The notes: a model not told the origin generated them from the letters alone. Shown: positions 11,501 to 23,106, numbered from the stretch's first letter. The stretch is DNA of 64,000 bases from Cyanophora paradoxa (GCA_004431415.1 QPMI01000627.1:1-64000), one strand, 5' to 3'. Translations and numbers: made by a program.

Positions 11501-12508
11501 GTCCGCTTCCGCGGGGCGCGCCGGCGGGGCGGGGCGGGGGCCGAGGCGCGGGGCGCGCAGGCGCAGCTGGCGGCGTTCGCCTTCCGACCGCTGGAGGCGG
11601 TGTGGCGGGCCGGCGACGAGGCGCGGGCGGCGCTGGCGTGGGGCGCCCTGCCCCTCCACCGCGCCGCCTGCCTGCACGTCCGCCGCGGCGACAAGATCCG
11701 CGGGCCCCTCCAGGCGCCCGCCCGCCCCGCCCGCCCCTACACGCCCCGCCCGCCGCCCGCGCTGAGGCCCGCTCTTTAGGAGGCCTTCCCCATCTCCCTC
11801 GCCGACTACGCGGCTGCCGTGCGGGGCCTCGGCGGGCGCGCCCCCCGCCCCGCCCCACCACACGCCGGCGGGGCCGACCAATACCCTGCGCAGGGCCGTG
11901 AGCCACATCTTCCTGGCGACGGACGACCCGGGCGTCGTGGGGGAGGTGCGGGTCGGCGCCAGTGGCCCACGTATGCCCCCGGGCCTCAGAAGGCGCGCGC
12001 CGGGGACAGATGGCAGGCCTGCTGCCCAACCACACGCTCCTCGTCGACCGCGGCGAGCGCCGCTCCGACGGTGCCGTCCTCAAGGTGCCCCCGACCCCCT
12101 CTCTGCCATGCGCGGAACCATTTCCAAGTGGCGGGGCCCTGCAGATCTGGGGCGGGGACCCGAACCCCGGGGGAACGGGCGCCGCGAAAGTAGACCCCGT
12201 CTACGAGATCGCGACGGCGGTCAAGGCGCGCCGCTCCCGCTCCCGCTGCCGCTGCCGCTGCCGCGAAGTCGCCTCTGAGAGCGGGGACCTGCGCAGAACC
12301 TGCAGCTTCTCTCCGAGTGCAGCTACTTCGTGGGAACCTTCTCCTCCCAGTTCTCCCGCTTCGCCTACTTCCTCAAGGCACGCCCCGCCCCCCGCCGCCC
12401 CCTGCCCCGCTCGTCTCGACCCCGCGCTGCGCGGCCCCGGCGCAGGTGGCGCGCGGGTCGCCCCACGCCCTCTCCCTCGACGACCCCATCCTCGCCCGCC
12501 TCCCCTGA
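8532..12508 (+). CDS. Large Golgi-type protein with GT23 (FUT8-like) fucosyltransferase C-terminus
   Basis: The ATG at 8532 opens a signal-anchor helix (MARVGLALGWLLGLLLTSL), typical of type II Golgi glycosyltransferases. The first exon continues with ILVTAPTEQQLPC, RMLVLDRGLS and VVYVDACLEVV, which resembles a nucleotide-sugar transferase fold. A middle part (RNWLDAMRHAVLAAGPFW, YADGHALYSLGEPFRSYL, about 10095-10560) also looks like a glycosyltransferase, but I cannot name its family. The end shows the GT23 motifs: CLHVRRGDKI (near 11675-11700, motif I, as HxRRxDK), SHIFLATDDPGVV (near 11905-11935, motif II) and YFVGTFSSQFSRFAY (near 12325-12370, motif III). The stop is TGA at 12506. The GT23 call is good. 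That all exons belong to one transcript is inferred from the even spacing of introns and the lack of any internal start or promoter-sized gap. Confidence 0.68.
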
Positions 12509-12636
12509 CCCCACCCGCGCCCAGCCCCACTCCGACAGTCTGGGATCATACATGGCAATACATAGCGAACCGTTCCGCGGGTCGCACCGCTATAAATTAC
12601 TCACTGTGGGGAGGGCCCCGCTCCCCTGGGTCGCGC

Positions 12637-15600
12637 CTAGGCGTCTTCGCCGGCGAGCTCGTCGGCGGCGTCGAGGCCGGCCGCCAGCTCTGCCGCCAGC
12701 GCCTCCTCCTCGAACTCCGCCTCCCAGTCCGCCGAGAGGGCCTGCGCCGCGCCGCGCCGGGCCGGGCCGGGGGTGAGAGGGGGCGGGGGCGGGGGGCGGA
12801 GGGGCGGGGGCGGGCGCACGTCGTCGATGAAGTGCTCCTCGGCGGCGAGGAGCGGCTCGACGTCGAGCGCCAGGAGCTTCCCCGACTTGTCCGCCGAGGG
12901 GCCCTTGTCCGCGTCCGGGCCCTTGTCCCCGGGGCCCTTGTCGCCGTTCCCTTGGCCCGTCGTCTCAGCCGTCACCTGCGTGTTCTCGGGCGCGCTAGTC
13001 GTGGTGTTCTCGGGCTGGCCGGTCGTGATGTTCTCGGGCTGGCCAGTCGTGATGTTCTCGGGCGCGCCAGTCGTGATGTTCTCGGGCAGGCCGGTCGTGA
13101 TGTTCTCGGGCTGGCCGGTCGTGATGTTCTCGGGCTGGCCAGTCGTGATGTTCTCGGGCTGGACGGTCGTGGTGTTCTCGGGCTGACCGGTCGTGATGTT
13201 CTCGGGCTGGCCAGTCGTGATGTTCTCGGGCTGGCCGGTCGTGGTGTTCTCGGGCTGGACGGTCGTGGTGTTCTCGGGCTGGACGGTCGTGGTGTTCTCG
13301 GGCTGACCGGTCGTGATGTTCTCGGGCTGGCCAGTCGTGATGTTCTCGGGCTGGCCGGTCGTGATGTTCTCGGGCTGGCCAGTCGTGATGTTCTCGGGCT
13401 GGCCGGTCGTGATGTTCTCGGGCTGGTCGGTCGTGATGTTCTCGGGCACCCTGTCAAAGTTAACGTTGCGGTTCCGCCCGCAGTTGACATACTCGTCGTT
13501 CTCCAGGTAACCGTCGCGGTCTCCGGCCGCCCAGTACTGCACGCTCTGGTACTCCTGGCCTGCGCGCGCGACCGCTCGCCTCTGCGCGGTGCCAGCCCGG
13601 CAGGGCGACCGCGGGGCGCCGCACCGTCGTAGAGCATCAGAGCTGCCTCCGCCTGCTCCAGGCTGACGGGGAAGCTGCTGTTCTCGGTGGCGGTGACGAG
13701 GTCGTCCGCCGTGACGGTGTCCTTGTTCGCGAAGAGGGCCTTCCACGTCGCCTGCTCGCCCGAGTAGTTGTACGAGTCCTGCACGGTGCGCAGCAGGATG
13801 TAGCCGAGCTGCGAGCTGCGCGCCGGTCAGGCTCCACGCTTCCGGCAGCAGCGCTTGGGCGTAGGGACGCACCCGTAGTCGTCGCTGGCAATGGCCTTGT
13901 AGGCAGCCTCCTTCTCGGCAGCGTGGCACTTGTCGGGCGTCGGCTCGGGCGTCGGGGTCGGCTCGGGCGTCGGGGTCGGCTCGGGCGTCGGGGTCGGCTC
14001 GGGCGTCGGGGTCGGCTCGGGCGTCGGGGTCGGCTCGGGCGTCGGGGTCGGCTCGGGCGTCGGGGTCGGCTCGGGCGTCGGGGTCGGCTCGGGCGTCGGG
14101 GTCGGCTCGGGCGTCGGGGTCGGCTCGGGCGTCGGGGTCGGCTCGGGCGTCGGGGTCGGCTCGGGCGTCGGGGTCGGCTCGGGGTCGTCCACGTCGTCGG
14201 GCCCCGGCGTGGGCTCGTCGGGCTTGTCGGCGCAGTCGTCGACGGTCTTGTCGGCGGTGGCGCGGGCGGCCTCCTCGGCGGCGAGCTCGGCCTGCTGCAC
14301 CTGGCGCTGAACGTCCTCGTACTTGTTCCTGACGTTGGCCGCCGCCCGCTCCATGATCTGCTCCGCCTCCTCGAAGCCCATGCCGAGCTCCGCCGCCCGC
14401 TCCACCGCGTCCTCCCGGATCGCCCGCAGCTCCTCCGCCGCCTTCTGCGACAGCCGCTCCACCTCCCCCCGCTCCGCCTCCAGCTTCGCGATCCGCTCCG
14501 GGAAGGCCCGCTGCTTCGCCTCGAGCTGCGCCAGCTTCGCCGCGTCCGGGCCGCCCTCCTTGAGCGTCTCGGCCTGGACCTGCTCGTTGACCTTGGCCGC
14601 CTCCGCGTTCACCCGCTGCATCGCCCGCTCGATCTCCTGCCCCCGCTCCGACCGCTCCAGCGCCTGCGCCGCGCGCCCCCGGCGGACCCGTCACGCCCCG
14701 CCGCCCCGCCGCCCCCGCCTCGCGGGGCGCGCACCTCGATGACGACCTTCTCGAAGCGGGCCTTGAGGACCTCGAAGATGCCCTTGGCGCTCGTGTCCGT
14801 CTCGTCCACCACGTCCTCCGCGCTCTTGTAGTGCACCCCGTTCTCTGCCCGCCCCCGCGTCCCGTCACGCCCCCGCCTACGCGCGCCGTGCCGCCCCCGC
14901 CCCCGCCCCGGGGCCCGCACCGAGCTCCGCCGGCTCGTACTTGCCGTCGGACCCGATGACGCACTTGCCGGCGACCAGCACGTCGGCCGCCTGCGCGCCG
15001 CGCGCCGCCGGGGGTCGGCCCGCCGCCCCGCCGCCCCCGCCCCGCCCCGCGCGCCGCCGGGCGGACCTTGTCGATGCACTGGATCTCGTTGCTCGCGAGG
15101 TGGCCCTTGAAGGCCGCCTTTTGCTCGTCGGTGAGCTTGCAGACGTTGTTCTGCGAGATCCGCAGCAGCGGGCACTTCTGGAAGACCGACTTGTACTTGA
15201 CGTCCCTGCGCCGCCCGCCCGGTCGGCCGGCGGCCCCCGGGGGCGCCCCGCGGCGGCGCGCACAGCTCGATGATGCCCGTCGGCTTGTACACGATCTCGC
15301 CCTTGGCGTTGTACTCCTCGTGGAAGCTGCGGCGGGGCGTCGGCGGCCGCCGCGCGGGGGCCGGCGCCGGGCCGGCGGCGCACGTGACCGTGTCGGGGCG
15401 GATCTCGCCCTCGCGGTGCCAGTCGTTGGTCTTCTCCACCACGTACTTGGCGTCCCCCACAGGCTTCTCCTCCGTCTTCTCGTGCTGCGTCGTCTTCTCC
15501 TCGCCCTTCTGCCGGTCGTCGTTGTGCTGCCGGATGTACGCTGCGCGGAGCGTTGGACCAGCTGCGGCCACGGGCGGGGGAGGCATCACTCACTGTTGAT

Positions 15601-17328
15601 CTGGCCGAGCTCGGCACCAGGCTGGATGCTGCGCGGCCCGCGTCTCAGCGGCCGCTCGACAGGCGGCGCCGCGCGCGGGGGGGCGACGCACTAGTAGCCG
15701 GTGATGTCCGCCTGATCGGTCTGCTCGTACGTGCCCTTGCCGTACTCGATACCGTCCTGCGTCCACTCCTTGGTGCACTCCTTGGAGATCGGCTGCTTCC
15801 ACTTGAGCGTGTGCTTCTCGTCGTACTTCAGCTCGAAGTCCTGCGGCGCGACGGCGTCAAACGGGCTGGCGGCGGGGTCGACCGGCAGCGCAAACGGACC
15901 TGCTTGGCGATGGTCTGGACCTCGCAGGCCGTGATGTCCTCGGTCTTGACGACGTTGAAGTTGACGTCCGCCTTGAACAGCGACTCGATGCCGATGTTCT
16001 TGGCAGCCATCGCCTTCAGGAGGCCCTTCGGGAGCGTGTTCTGGCACTGCGCTCGGATCCGCGTTAGGAAGTGCCGCAGGGGGCCGAATCGCCGTCGCCC
16101 GCACCAGGCGGGGGATGCTGTCGTCGACGTGGAGCTTGTACTGCTTGAAGTCCTTGTGCTCCACCTCCTGCAGCGAGTTGACCTTCAGCTCGACGTTCTC
16201 GATCACGAGGTTGTCGCAGGTCTTCTCCTCAGTGTACTCCTTCGGCCCCTTGTCTGCACACGAAGGGCGCTCAGCGAGGGGCCGAAGCCTCGGTGAAACA
16301 GAGCGGCGCCGCACCCTTCATCCCGCAGGTCGCGGTGCCGCACTTGCCGACCATGGGGCCCGTCGGCTTGAAGTCCTGGGTGTCCCACTGCGCCCCGCCG
16401 CCCCCGGCCCCGTCGGCGACGCCCACAGGCGTGGGGGGACACGGCCACGCACGTCCCAGGTGGTGGCGCCGGGCTGCCCCTTGATGACCTGGCCCTCGAT
16501 GATCTGCTTCTCGCCATAAACGACCTTGTCGACCTTGACCTGCTGCTTCGTCTCCAGGTGCCCTGCCCGGCACCGTCGGCCGCGAACGGCGCCCGCCGGG
16601 CGTGGGGAGACGGCGCACCCAGCTCGGTGACCGGGGTGACGATGTCGTCGTGGCCTGTGCGCTCGTACGGCTGCGTGATCCTGCGCGGCGGTCAGGCTGC
16701 ACAGCAGGCAGCGGGCGGCTGGGCGGGTTTGCCGCGCACTTCCAGGTGCCTGCGCGATGCTCAGGTCAGCCCGGCCACGCGAACAGTGCGCGTTTCCTCC
16801 AGATCTCGCGGCTCAAGCGCGCACCGGAGCGCTCGGCATCGGCCGTGTACTTGGCTTCACCAGTGATCTTGAGCTCTCCGGGCTTCTGGATCTCTCCAAT
16901 GACCTTGAAGGGCCGCACGAAGTCGACCTGCTTCACGTGGAAGCCGTCCTGCGGCACCTCGCACTGGCCCTTATCGGTCGCCGCTGCAGCCGAGCGAGCG
17001 TCAACTCGCGCAACGCGACCCGGCAAAGAAAGCACGCACGCTTCGTCATGTCATACTGCACGAGGAAGTTCTGCCCCAGCTGTCGGTAAGCGACCCAGCG
17101 CGGCGCCGCAGGCCATTCCAATGAGACGCTCACCGCCTGCTCGTCCTCCGGAAGGCTCGCGTAGTACGCGGCCGAGTCGTCTCCGCGCGTCTCGGTGCCA
17201 TAGAGCTCCAGGTCCACCGTGAACTGCGGCTGCGGCTGCGGCTCGCCCTCGCCGAAGGTCTCCACCCCGACGGCGACGGGCGGGCTCCCGCCCAGGTGCT
17301 GAAGGGGCTTGTCGTCGTCGTGGCCCAT
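12637..17328 (-). CDS. Tandem-family protein, copy 1 (unrecognised, EF-hand-like, repeat-expanded)
   Basis: I do not recognise this family. The start ([12 protein letters not shown]) is at 17328 and the stop at 12637. No signal peptide is visible. Exons give an acidic Pro/Gln N-terminus, then beta-rich blocks with scattered Cys: [111 protein letters not shown] and [13 protein letters not shown]. Next come [18 protein letters not shown], a long Ala/Glu/Gln coiled coil (14621-14300), a Pro/Thr linker, and an EF-hand-like pair: [17 protein letters not shown] and [16 protein letters not shown] (D-x-D-G-x-L-x-x-D-E spacing). Only this copy carries the two expanded minisatellites listed below. The last exon is acidic ([19 protein letters not shown]). 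Confidence 0.75.
12985..13449 (-). repeat. 24-bp coding minisatellite, about 19 units (PENITTGQ)
   Basis: The plus strand repeats gttctcgggctggccggtcg plus tgat with small changes; the coding strand reads P-E-N-I/T-T-T-G/V/D/S-Q/A/L. Almost every unit contains Asn-Ile-Thr or Asn-Thr-Thr, the N-glycosylation sequon. The repeat sits directly after the EF-hand-like domain of copy 1 and is absent from copies 2, 3 and 4. Confidence 0.95.
13937..14190 (-). repeat. 18-bp coding minisatellite, about 14 units (EPTPTP)
   Basis: The plus-strand unit is ggcgtcggggtcggctcg, repeated almost without change. It encodes E-P-T-P-T-P in the linker between the coiled coil and the EF-hand-like part of copy 1. 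Copies 2 and 3 have only a short EPTPGPEPNDVDDPKP at this place. Confidence 0.95.
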
Positions 17329-18289
17329 GCTGCTCTAACGTCGCTATCGCCGCTGAAAGCTTACACGCTTGGCTACGGTCGTTCCAACACCGGCGCCGGG
17401 CCGCACGGTAGCCGGGCTGTGCAACCCGCGGCTGGCCGCGCTGCTGCTGCTGCGCGTGGGAGGCTGGGAGGCAGAAGGCACTCAGTGACTGCAGCTGGGA
17501 GGCTGGGAGGCAGGCTGGGAGCTCGAGCTGCTAGCGCTGCTGCGCTGCCAGTGCCTGCCACTGCCTGCCAGCAGCGCTGGTCGACGTCGCCGAGTCGCTC
17601 GACGACCGTACGTATACGCGTCGGACAAGTCGTCGACAACGTTAACTCGACGTACGTCAGACGCTGCAGCTCCTGCAGCCTGCAGCTGGTGCTGGGAGTC
17701 GCCGGAGAGGTTACTAGGAAGCTACTGGGAGACCGACTTTTTTGAGTGGGATGAAGATCTAAGGGGGTACGCTCCTCGCTTCCGAGCATCGTGGCAGAAA
17801 TTCGCGCGAAGTCTAGATCTCGAGCTCTGCGCGTGCGAAAATCGGTTCGCGCGGCCCGGCGCGGCTGAGAAACTTTTGAAAATTCGTGAAAATTCTCGCC
17901 GCGCGCGCGCGCGGCACACGCGCACGCAGCCCCCCGGGACGATGGCGCGCGCGCGCATGCTGCAGTGCATGCATGTGCATGGCGTGCAAGTGTTGTCGTG
18001 CTAATTTTAACTAGTGCTAATTCAATGATCATGATCGCGGACGGAGTCGCGGTCACCGGGTGCTAGCGCTGGCTTTGTGAGTGCAGCCTCCGCAGCGCAC
18101 TGCGGCCGCGGCAGTATCGCGGTGCAGAGACCGTGAGACATAATATAAATATACCAATAGCTAACGTATAACTGTTTAGCTGGATCCTGCAAGGATCGCT
18201 AAATTATAACTGCACTGTACAGCTGCGGCGGACGCAAGGCAGCTTCCGAATATAGCGTAGGATGATCCTGGCAATTCGGTATCAAGGGT
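17329..18289. repeat. Intergenic part of the tandem duplication (upstream of copy 1)
   Basis: About 960 bases between the start of copy 1 and the stop of copy 2. By eye it matches 22146-23106 base for base. It contains short GGGAGGCTGGGAGGCA runs, TGCCTGCCACTGCCTGCCAG, an alternating CG tract near 17900-17920, and an AT patch near 18140-18180. It should contain the promoter of copy 1 and the 3' end of copy 2. I see no gene in it. Confidence 0.85.
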
Positions 18290-21200
18290 CTACGCGTCGT
18301 CCGCGGCGAGCTCGTCGATGGCGTCGAGGCGCGCGGCGGCCGCGAGGTCCGCTTCGAGGGCGTCCTCCGCGAGCTCGACGTCCCCGTTCGCCGAGAGGCT
18401 CTGCACGCACGGCGTCAGGCGCGCCGGAACACGCGTGTGCGGCAGGCAGCGAGGCGGCGAGGCGGCGCACGTCGGCGGCGCCCTCCTCCTCCACGAGGGG
18501 CTCGGTGTCAAGAAGCCTGTCGACGTTGACGTTGCGGTTCCGCCCGCAGTTGACGTACTCGTCGTTCTCCAGGTAGCCGTCGCGGTCGCCGGCCGCCCAG
18601 TACTGCACGCCCTGGAACTCCTGGCCTGCGCGCGCGACTGCTCGCCCCGACGCGAAGCGAGAGCGAAGGCGACCGCGGGGCGCCGCACCGTCGTAGAGCA
18701 TCAGAGCTGCCTCCGCCTGCTCCAGGCTGACGGGGAAGCTGCTGTACTCGGTGGCGGTGACGAGGTCGTCCGCCGTGACGGTGTCCTTGATCGCGAAGAG
18801 GGCCTTCCACGTCGCCTGCTCGCCCGAGTAGTTGTACGAGTCCTGCACGGTGCGCAGCAGGATGTAGCCGAGCTGCGAGCTGCGCGCCGGTCAGGCCTCC
18901 CGTCCACGGCGGCCGAACTCTGGGGCAGAGACGCACCCGTAGTCGTCGTTCGCGATCGCCTTGTAGGCAGCCTCCTTCTCGGCAGCGTGGCACTTGTCCG
19001 GCTTCGGGTCGTCCACGTCGTTGGGCTCCGGCCCGGCGTGGGCTCGTCGGGCTTGTCGCCGCAGTCGTCGACGGTCTTGTCGGCGGTGGCGCGGGCGGCC
19101 TCCTCGCGGCGAGCTCGGCCTGCTGCACCTGGCGCTGAACGTCTCGTACTTGGTCCTGACGTTGGCCGCCGCCCGCTCCATGATCTGCTCCGCCTCCTCG
19201 AAGCCCATGCCGAGCTCCGCCGCCCGCTCCACCGCGTCCTCCGGATCGCCCGCAGCTCCTCCGCCGCCTTCTGCGACAGCCGCTCCACCTCCCCCGCTCC
19301 GCCTCCAGCTTCGCGATCCGCTCCGGGAAGGCCCGCTGCTTCGCCTCGAGCTGCGCCAGCTTCGCCGCGTCCGGGCCGCCTCCTTGAGCGTCTCGGCCTG
19401 GACCTGCTCGTTGACCTTGGCCGCCTCCGCGTTCACCCGCTGCATCGCCCGCTCGATCTCCTGCCCCGCTCCGACCGCTCCAGCGCCTGCGCCGCGCGCC
19501 CCGGCGGACCCGTCACGCCCGCCGCCCGCCGCCCCCGCCTCGCGGGGCGCGCACCTCGATGACGACCTTCTCGAAGCGGGCCTTGAGGACCTCGAAGATG
19601 CCCTTGGCGCTCGTGTCCGTCTCGTCCACCACGTCCTCCGCGCTCTTGTAGTGCACCCCGTTCTCTGCCGCCCCCGCGTCCCGTCACGCCCCCGCCTACG
19701 CGCGCCGTGCCGCCCCGCCCCGCCCCGGGCCCGCACCGAGCTCCGCCGGCTCGTACTTGCCGTCGGACCCGATGACGCACTTGCCGGCGACCAGCACGTC
19801 GGCCGCCTGCGCGCCGCGCGCCGCCGGGGGTCGGCCCGCCGCCCCGCCGCCCCGCCCCGCCCCGCGCGCCGCCGGGCGGACCTTGTCGATGCACTGGATC
19901 TCGTTGCTCGCGAGGTGGCCCTTGAAGGCCGCCTTTTGCTCGTCGGTGAGCTTGCAGACGTTGTTCTGCGAGATCCGCAGCAGCGGGCACTTCTGGAAGA
20001 CCGACTTGTACTTGACGTCCCTGCGCCGCCCGCCCGGTCGGCCGGCGGCCCCCGGGGGCGCCCCGCGGCGGCGCGCACAGCTCGATGATGCCCGTCGGCT
20101 TGTACACGATCTCGCCCTTGGCGTTGTACTCCTCGTGGAAGCTGCGGCGGGGCGTCGGCGGCCGCCGCGCGGGGGCCGGCGCCGGGCCGGCGGCGCACGT
20201 GACCGTGTCGGGGCGGATCTCGCCCTCGCGGTGCCAGTCGTTGGTCTTCTCCACCACGTACTTGGCGTCCCCCACAGGCTTCTCCTCCGTCTTCTCGTGC
20301 TGCGTCGTCTTCTCCTCGCCCTTCTGCCGGTCCTCGTTGTGCTGCCGGATGTACGCTGCGCGAAAGTTTGGAACCAGCTGCGGGTATGGGCGGGGGAGGC
20401 ATCACTCACTGTTGATCTGGCCGAGCTCGGCACCGGGCTGGATGCTGCGCAGCCCGCGTCTCTCAGCAGGCGCTCGATGGCGGCGCCGCGCGCGCGGGTG
20501 CGACGCACTAGTAGCCGGTGATGTCCGCCTGGTCGGTCTGCTCGTACGTGCCCTTGCCGTACTCGATACCGTCCTGCGTCCACTCCTTGGTGCACTCCTT
20601 GGAGATCGGCTGCTTCCACTTGAGCGTGTGCTTCTCGTCGTACTTCAGCTCGAAGTCCTGCGGCGCGACGGCGTCAGACGGGCTCGCGGCGGGGGCGACC
20701 GGCAGCGCAAACGGACCTGCTTGGCGATGGTCTGGACCTCGCAGGCCGTGATGTCCTCGGTCTTGACGACGTTGAAGTTGACGTCCGCCTTGAACAGCGA
20801 CTCGATGCCGATGTTCTTGGCAGCCATCGCCTTCAGGAGGCCCTTCGGGAGCGTGTTCTGGCACTGCGCATCGGATCCGCGTCAGAAATAGCCGCAGGGG
20901 GCCGAATCGCCGTCGCCCGCACCAGGCGGGGGATGCTGTCGTCGACGTGGAGCTTGTACTGCTTGAAGTCCTTGTGCTCCACCTCCTGCAGCGAGTTGAC
21001 CTTCAGCTCGACGTTCTCGATCACGAGGTTGTCGCAGGTCTTCTCCTCAGTGTATTCCTTCGGCCCTTGTCTGCACATGAAGCGCGCTCAGCGAGGGGCC
21101 GCAAGCCTCGGTGAAACAGAGCGGTGCCGCACCCTTCATCCCGCAGGTCGCGGTGCCGCACTTGCCGACCATGGGGCCCGTCGGCTTGAAGTCCTGGGTG

Positions 21201-22145
21201 TCCCACTGCGCCCCGCCGCCCCGGCCCCGTCAGCGACGCCCGCGGCCCTCGGGGGGACACGACCACGCACGTCCCAGGTGGTGGCGCCGGGCTGCCCCTT
21301 GATGACCTGGCCCTCGATGATCTGCTTCTCGCCATAGACGACCTTGTCGACCTTGACCTGCTGCTTCGTCTCGAGGTGCCCTGCGCCGCACCGTCGGCCG
21401 CGACCGGCGCCCGCCGGGCGTGGGAGACGGCGCACCCAGCTCGGTGACCGGGGTGACGATGTCGTCGTGGCCCGTGCGCTCGTACGGCTGGGTGATCCTG
21501 CGCGGCGGTCAGGCTGCACAGCAGGCAGCGGGCGGCTGGGCGGGTTTGCCGCGCACTTCCAGGTGCCTGCGCGATGCTCAGGTCAGCCCGGCCACGCGAA
21601 CAGTGCGCGTTTCCTCCAGATCTCGCGGCTCAAGCGCGCACCGGAGCGCTCGGCATCGGCCGTGTACTTGGCTTCACCAGTGATCTTGAGCTCTCCGGGC
21701 TTCTGGATCTCTCCAATGACCTTGAAGGGCCGCACGAAGTCGACCTGCTTCACGTGGAAGCCGTCCTGCGGCACCTCGCACTGGCCCTTATCGGTCGCCG
21801 CTGCAGCCGAGCGAGCGTCAACTCGCGCAACGCGACCCGGCAAAGAAAGCACGCACGCTTCGTCATGTCATACTGCACGAGGAAGTTCTGCCCCAGCTGT
21901 CGGTAAGCGACCCAGCGCGGCGCCGCAGGCCATTCCAATGAGACGCTCACCGCCTGCTCGTCCTCCGGAAGGCTCGCGTAGTACGCGGCCGAGTCGTCTC
22001 CGCGCGTCTCGGTGCCATAGAGCTCCAGGTCCACCGTGAACTGCGGCTGCGGCTGCGGCTCGCCCTCGCCGAAGGTCTCCACCCCGACGGCGACGGGCGG
22101 GCTCCCGCCCAGGTGCTGAAGGGGCTTGTCGTCGTCGTGGCCCAT
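18290..22145 (-). CDS. Tandem-family protein, copy 2 (frame broken by single-base losses)
   Basis: Same start (MGHDDDKP at 22145) and exon layout as copy 1, and nearly identical to copy 3. It lacks the PENITTGQ and EPTPTP expansions; the end reads DTEPLVEEEGAAD, an intron, then SLSANGDVELAEDALEA and stop at 18290. The EF-hand-like motif [16 protein letters not shown] is present. Between about 19030 and 19870 at least nine homopolymer runs are one base shorter than in copy 3 (for example ccc for cccc near 19032 and gaacgtctcg for gaacgtcctcg near 19143). These break the coiled-coil exon. Outside that stretch the two copies agree almost perfectly. I therefore favour sequencing or assembly error over a pseudogene. 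Confidence 0.7.
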
Positions 22146-23106
22146 GCTGCTCTAACGTCGCTATCGCCGCTGAAAGCTTACACGCTTGGCTACGGTCGTT
22201 CCAACACCGGCGCCGGGCCGCACGGTAGCCGGGCTGTGCAACCCGCGGCTGGCCGCGCTGCTGCTGCTGCGCGTGGGAGGCTGGGAGGCAGAAGGCACTC
22301 AGTGACTGCAGCTGGGAGGCTGGGAGGCAGGCTGGGAGCTCGAGCTGCTAGCGCTGCTGCGCTGCCAGTGCCTGCCACTGCCTGCCAGCAGCGCTGGTCG
22401 ACGTCGCCGAGTCGCTCGACGACCGTACGTATACGCGTCGGACAAGTCGTCGACAACGTTAACTCGACGTACGTCAGACGCTGCAGCTCCTGCAGCCTGC
22501 AGCTGGTGCTGGGAGTCGCCGGAGAGGTTACTAGGAAGCTACTGGGAGACCGACTTTTTTGAGTGGGATGAAGATCTAAGGGGGTACGCTCCTCGCTTCC
22601 GAGCATCGTGGCAGAAATTCGCGCGAAGTCTAGATCTCGAGCTCTGCGCGTGCGAAAATCGGTTCGCGCGGCCCGGCGCGGCTGAGAAACTTTTGAAAAT
22701 TCGTGAAAATTCTCGCCGCGCGCGCGCGCGGCACACGCGCACGCAGCCCCCCGGGACGATGGCGCGCGCGCGCATGCTGCAGTGCATGCATGTGCATGGC
22801 GTGCAAGTGTTGTCGTGCTAATTTTAACTAGTGCTAATTCAATGATCATGATCGCGGACGGAGTCGCGGTCACCGGGTGCTAGCGCTGGCTTTGTGAGTG
22901 CAGCCTCCGCAGCGCACTGCGGCCGCGGCAGTATCGCGGTGCAGAGACCGTGAGACATAATATAAATATACCAATAGCTAACGTATAACTGTTTAGCTGG
23001 ATCCTGCAAGGATCGCTAAATTATAACTGCACTGTACAGCTGCGGCGGACGCAAGGCAGCTTCCGAATATAGCGTAGGATGATCCTGGCAATTCGGTATC
23101 AAGGGT
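22146..23106. repeat. Intergenic part of the tandem duplication (upstream of copy 2)
   Basis: Second copy of the stretch at 17329-18289, with the same sequence by eye, including the GGGAGGCTGGGAGG runs, the alternating CG tract and the AT patch. It lies between the start of copy 2 and the stop of copy 3. The repeat period of the tandem unit is 4817 bases from copy 1 start to copy 2 start. Confidence 0.85.

Noticed and set aside
12985..13449. Regular 24-bp units could be taken for a CRISPR-like array.
   Set aside because: There are no spacers: the units are contiguous, in frame and coding (PENITTGQ).
11962..13632. A 556-codon plus-strand open frame across the end of the fucosyltransferase-like gene and the minisatellite.
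   Set aside because: It is antisense to the repeat and crosses two genes. Its length comes from the stop-free repeat and high GC.
13923..14831. A plus-strand open frame with GRRGRL repeats.
   Set aside because: Antisense shadow of the EPTPTP repeat and coiled-coil exon of copy 1.
18318..19562. Long plus-strand open frames over copies 2 and 3 (also 23135-24478).
   Set aside because: They run antisense to exons and introns alike, shift with the homopolymer losses in copy 2, and show no recognisable domain.
18290..22145. Copy 2 as a pseudogene.
   Set aside because: All breaks are one-base homopolymer losses within one 840-bp stretch, and the rest is nearly identical to copy 3. Error is more likely than decay.
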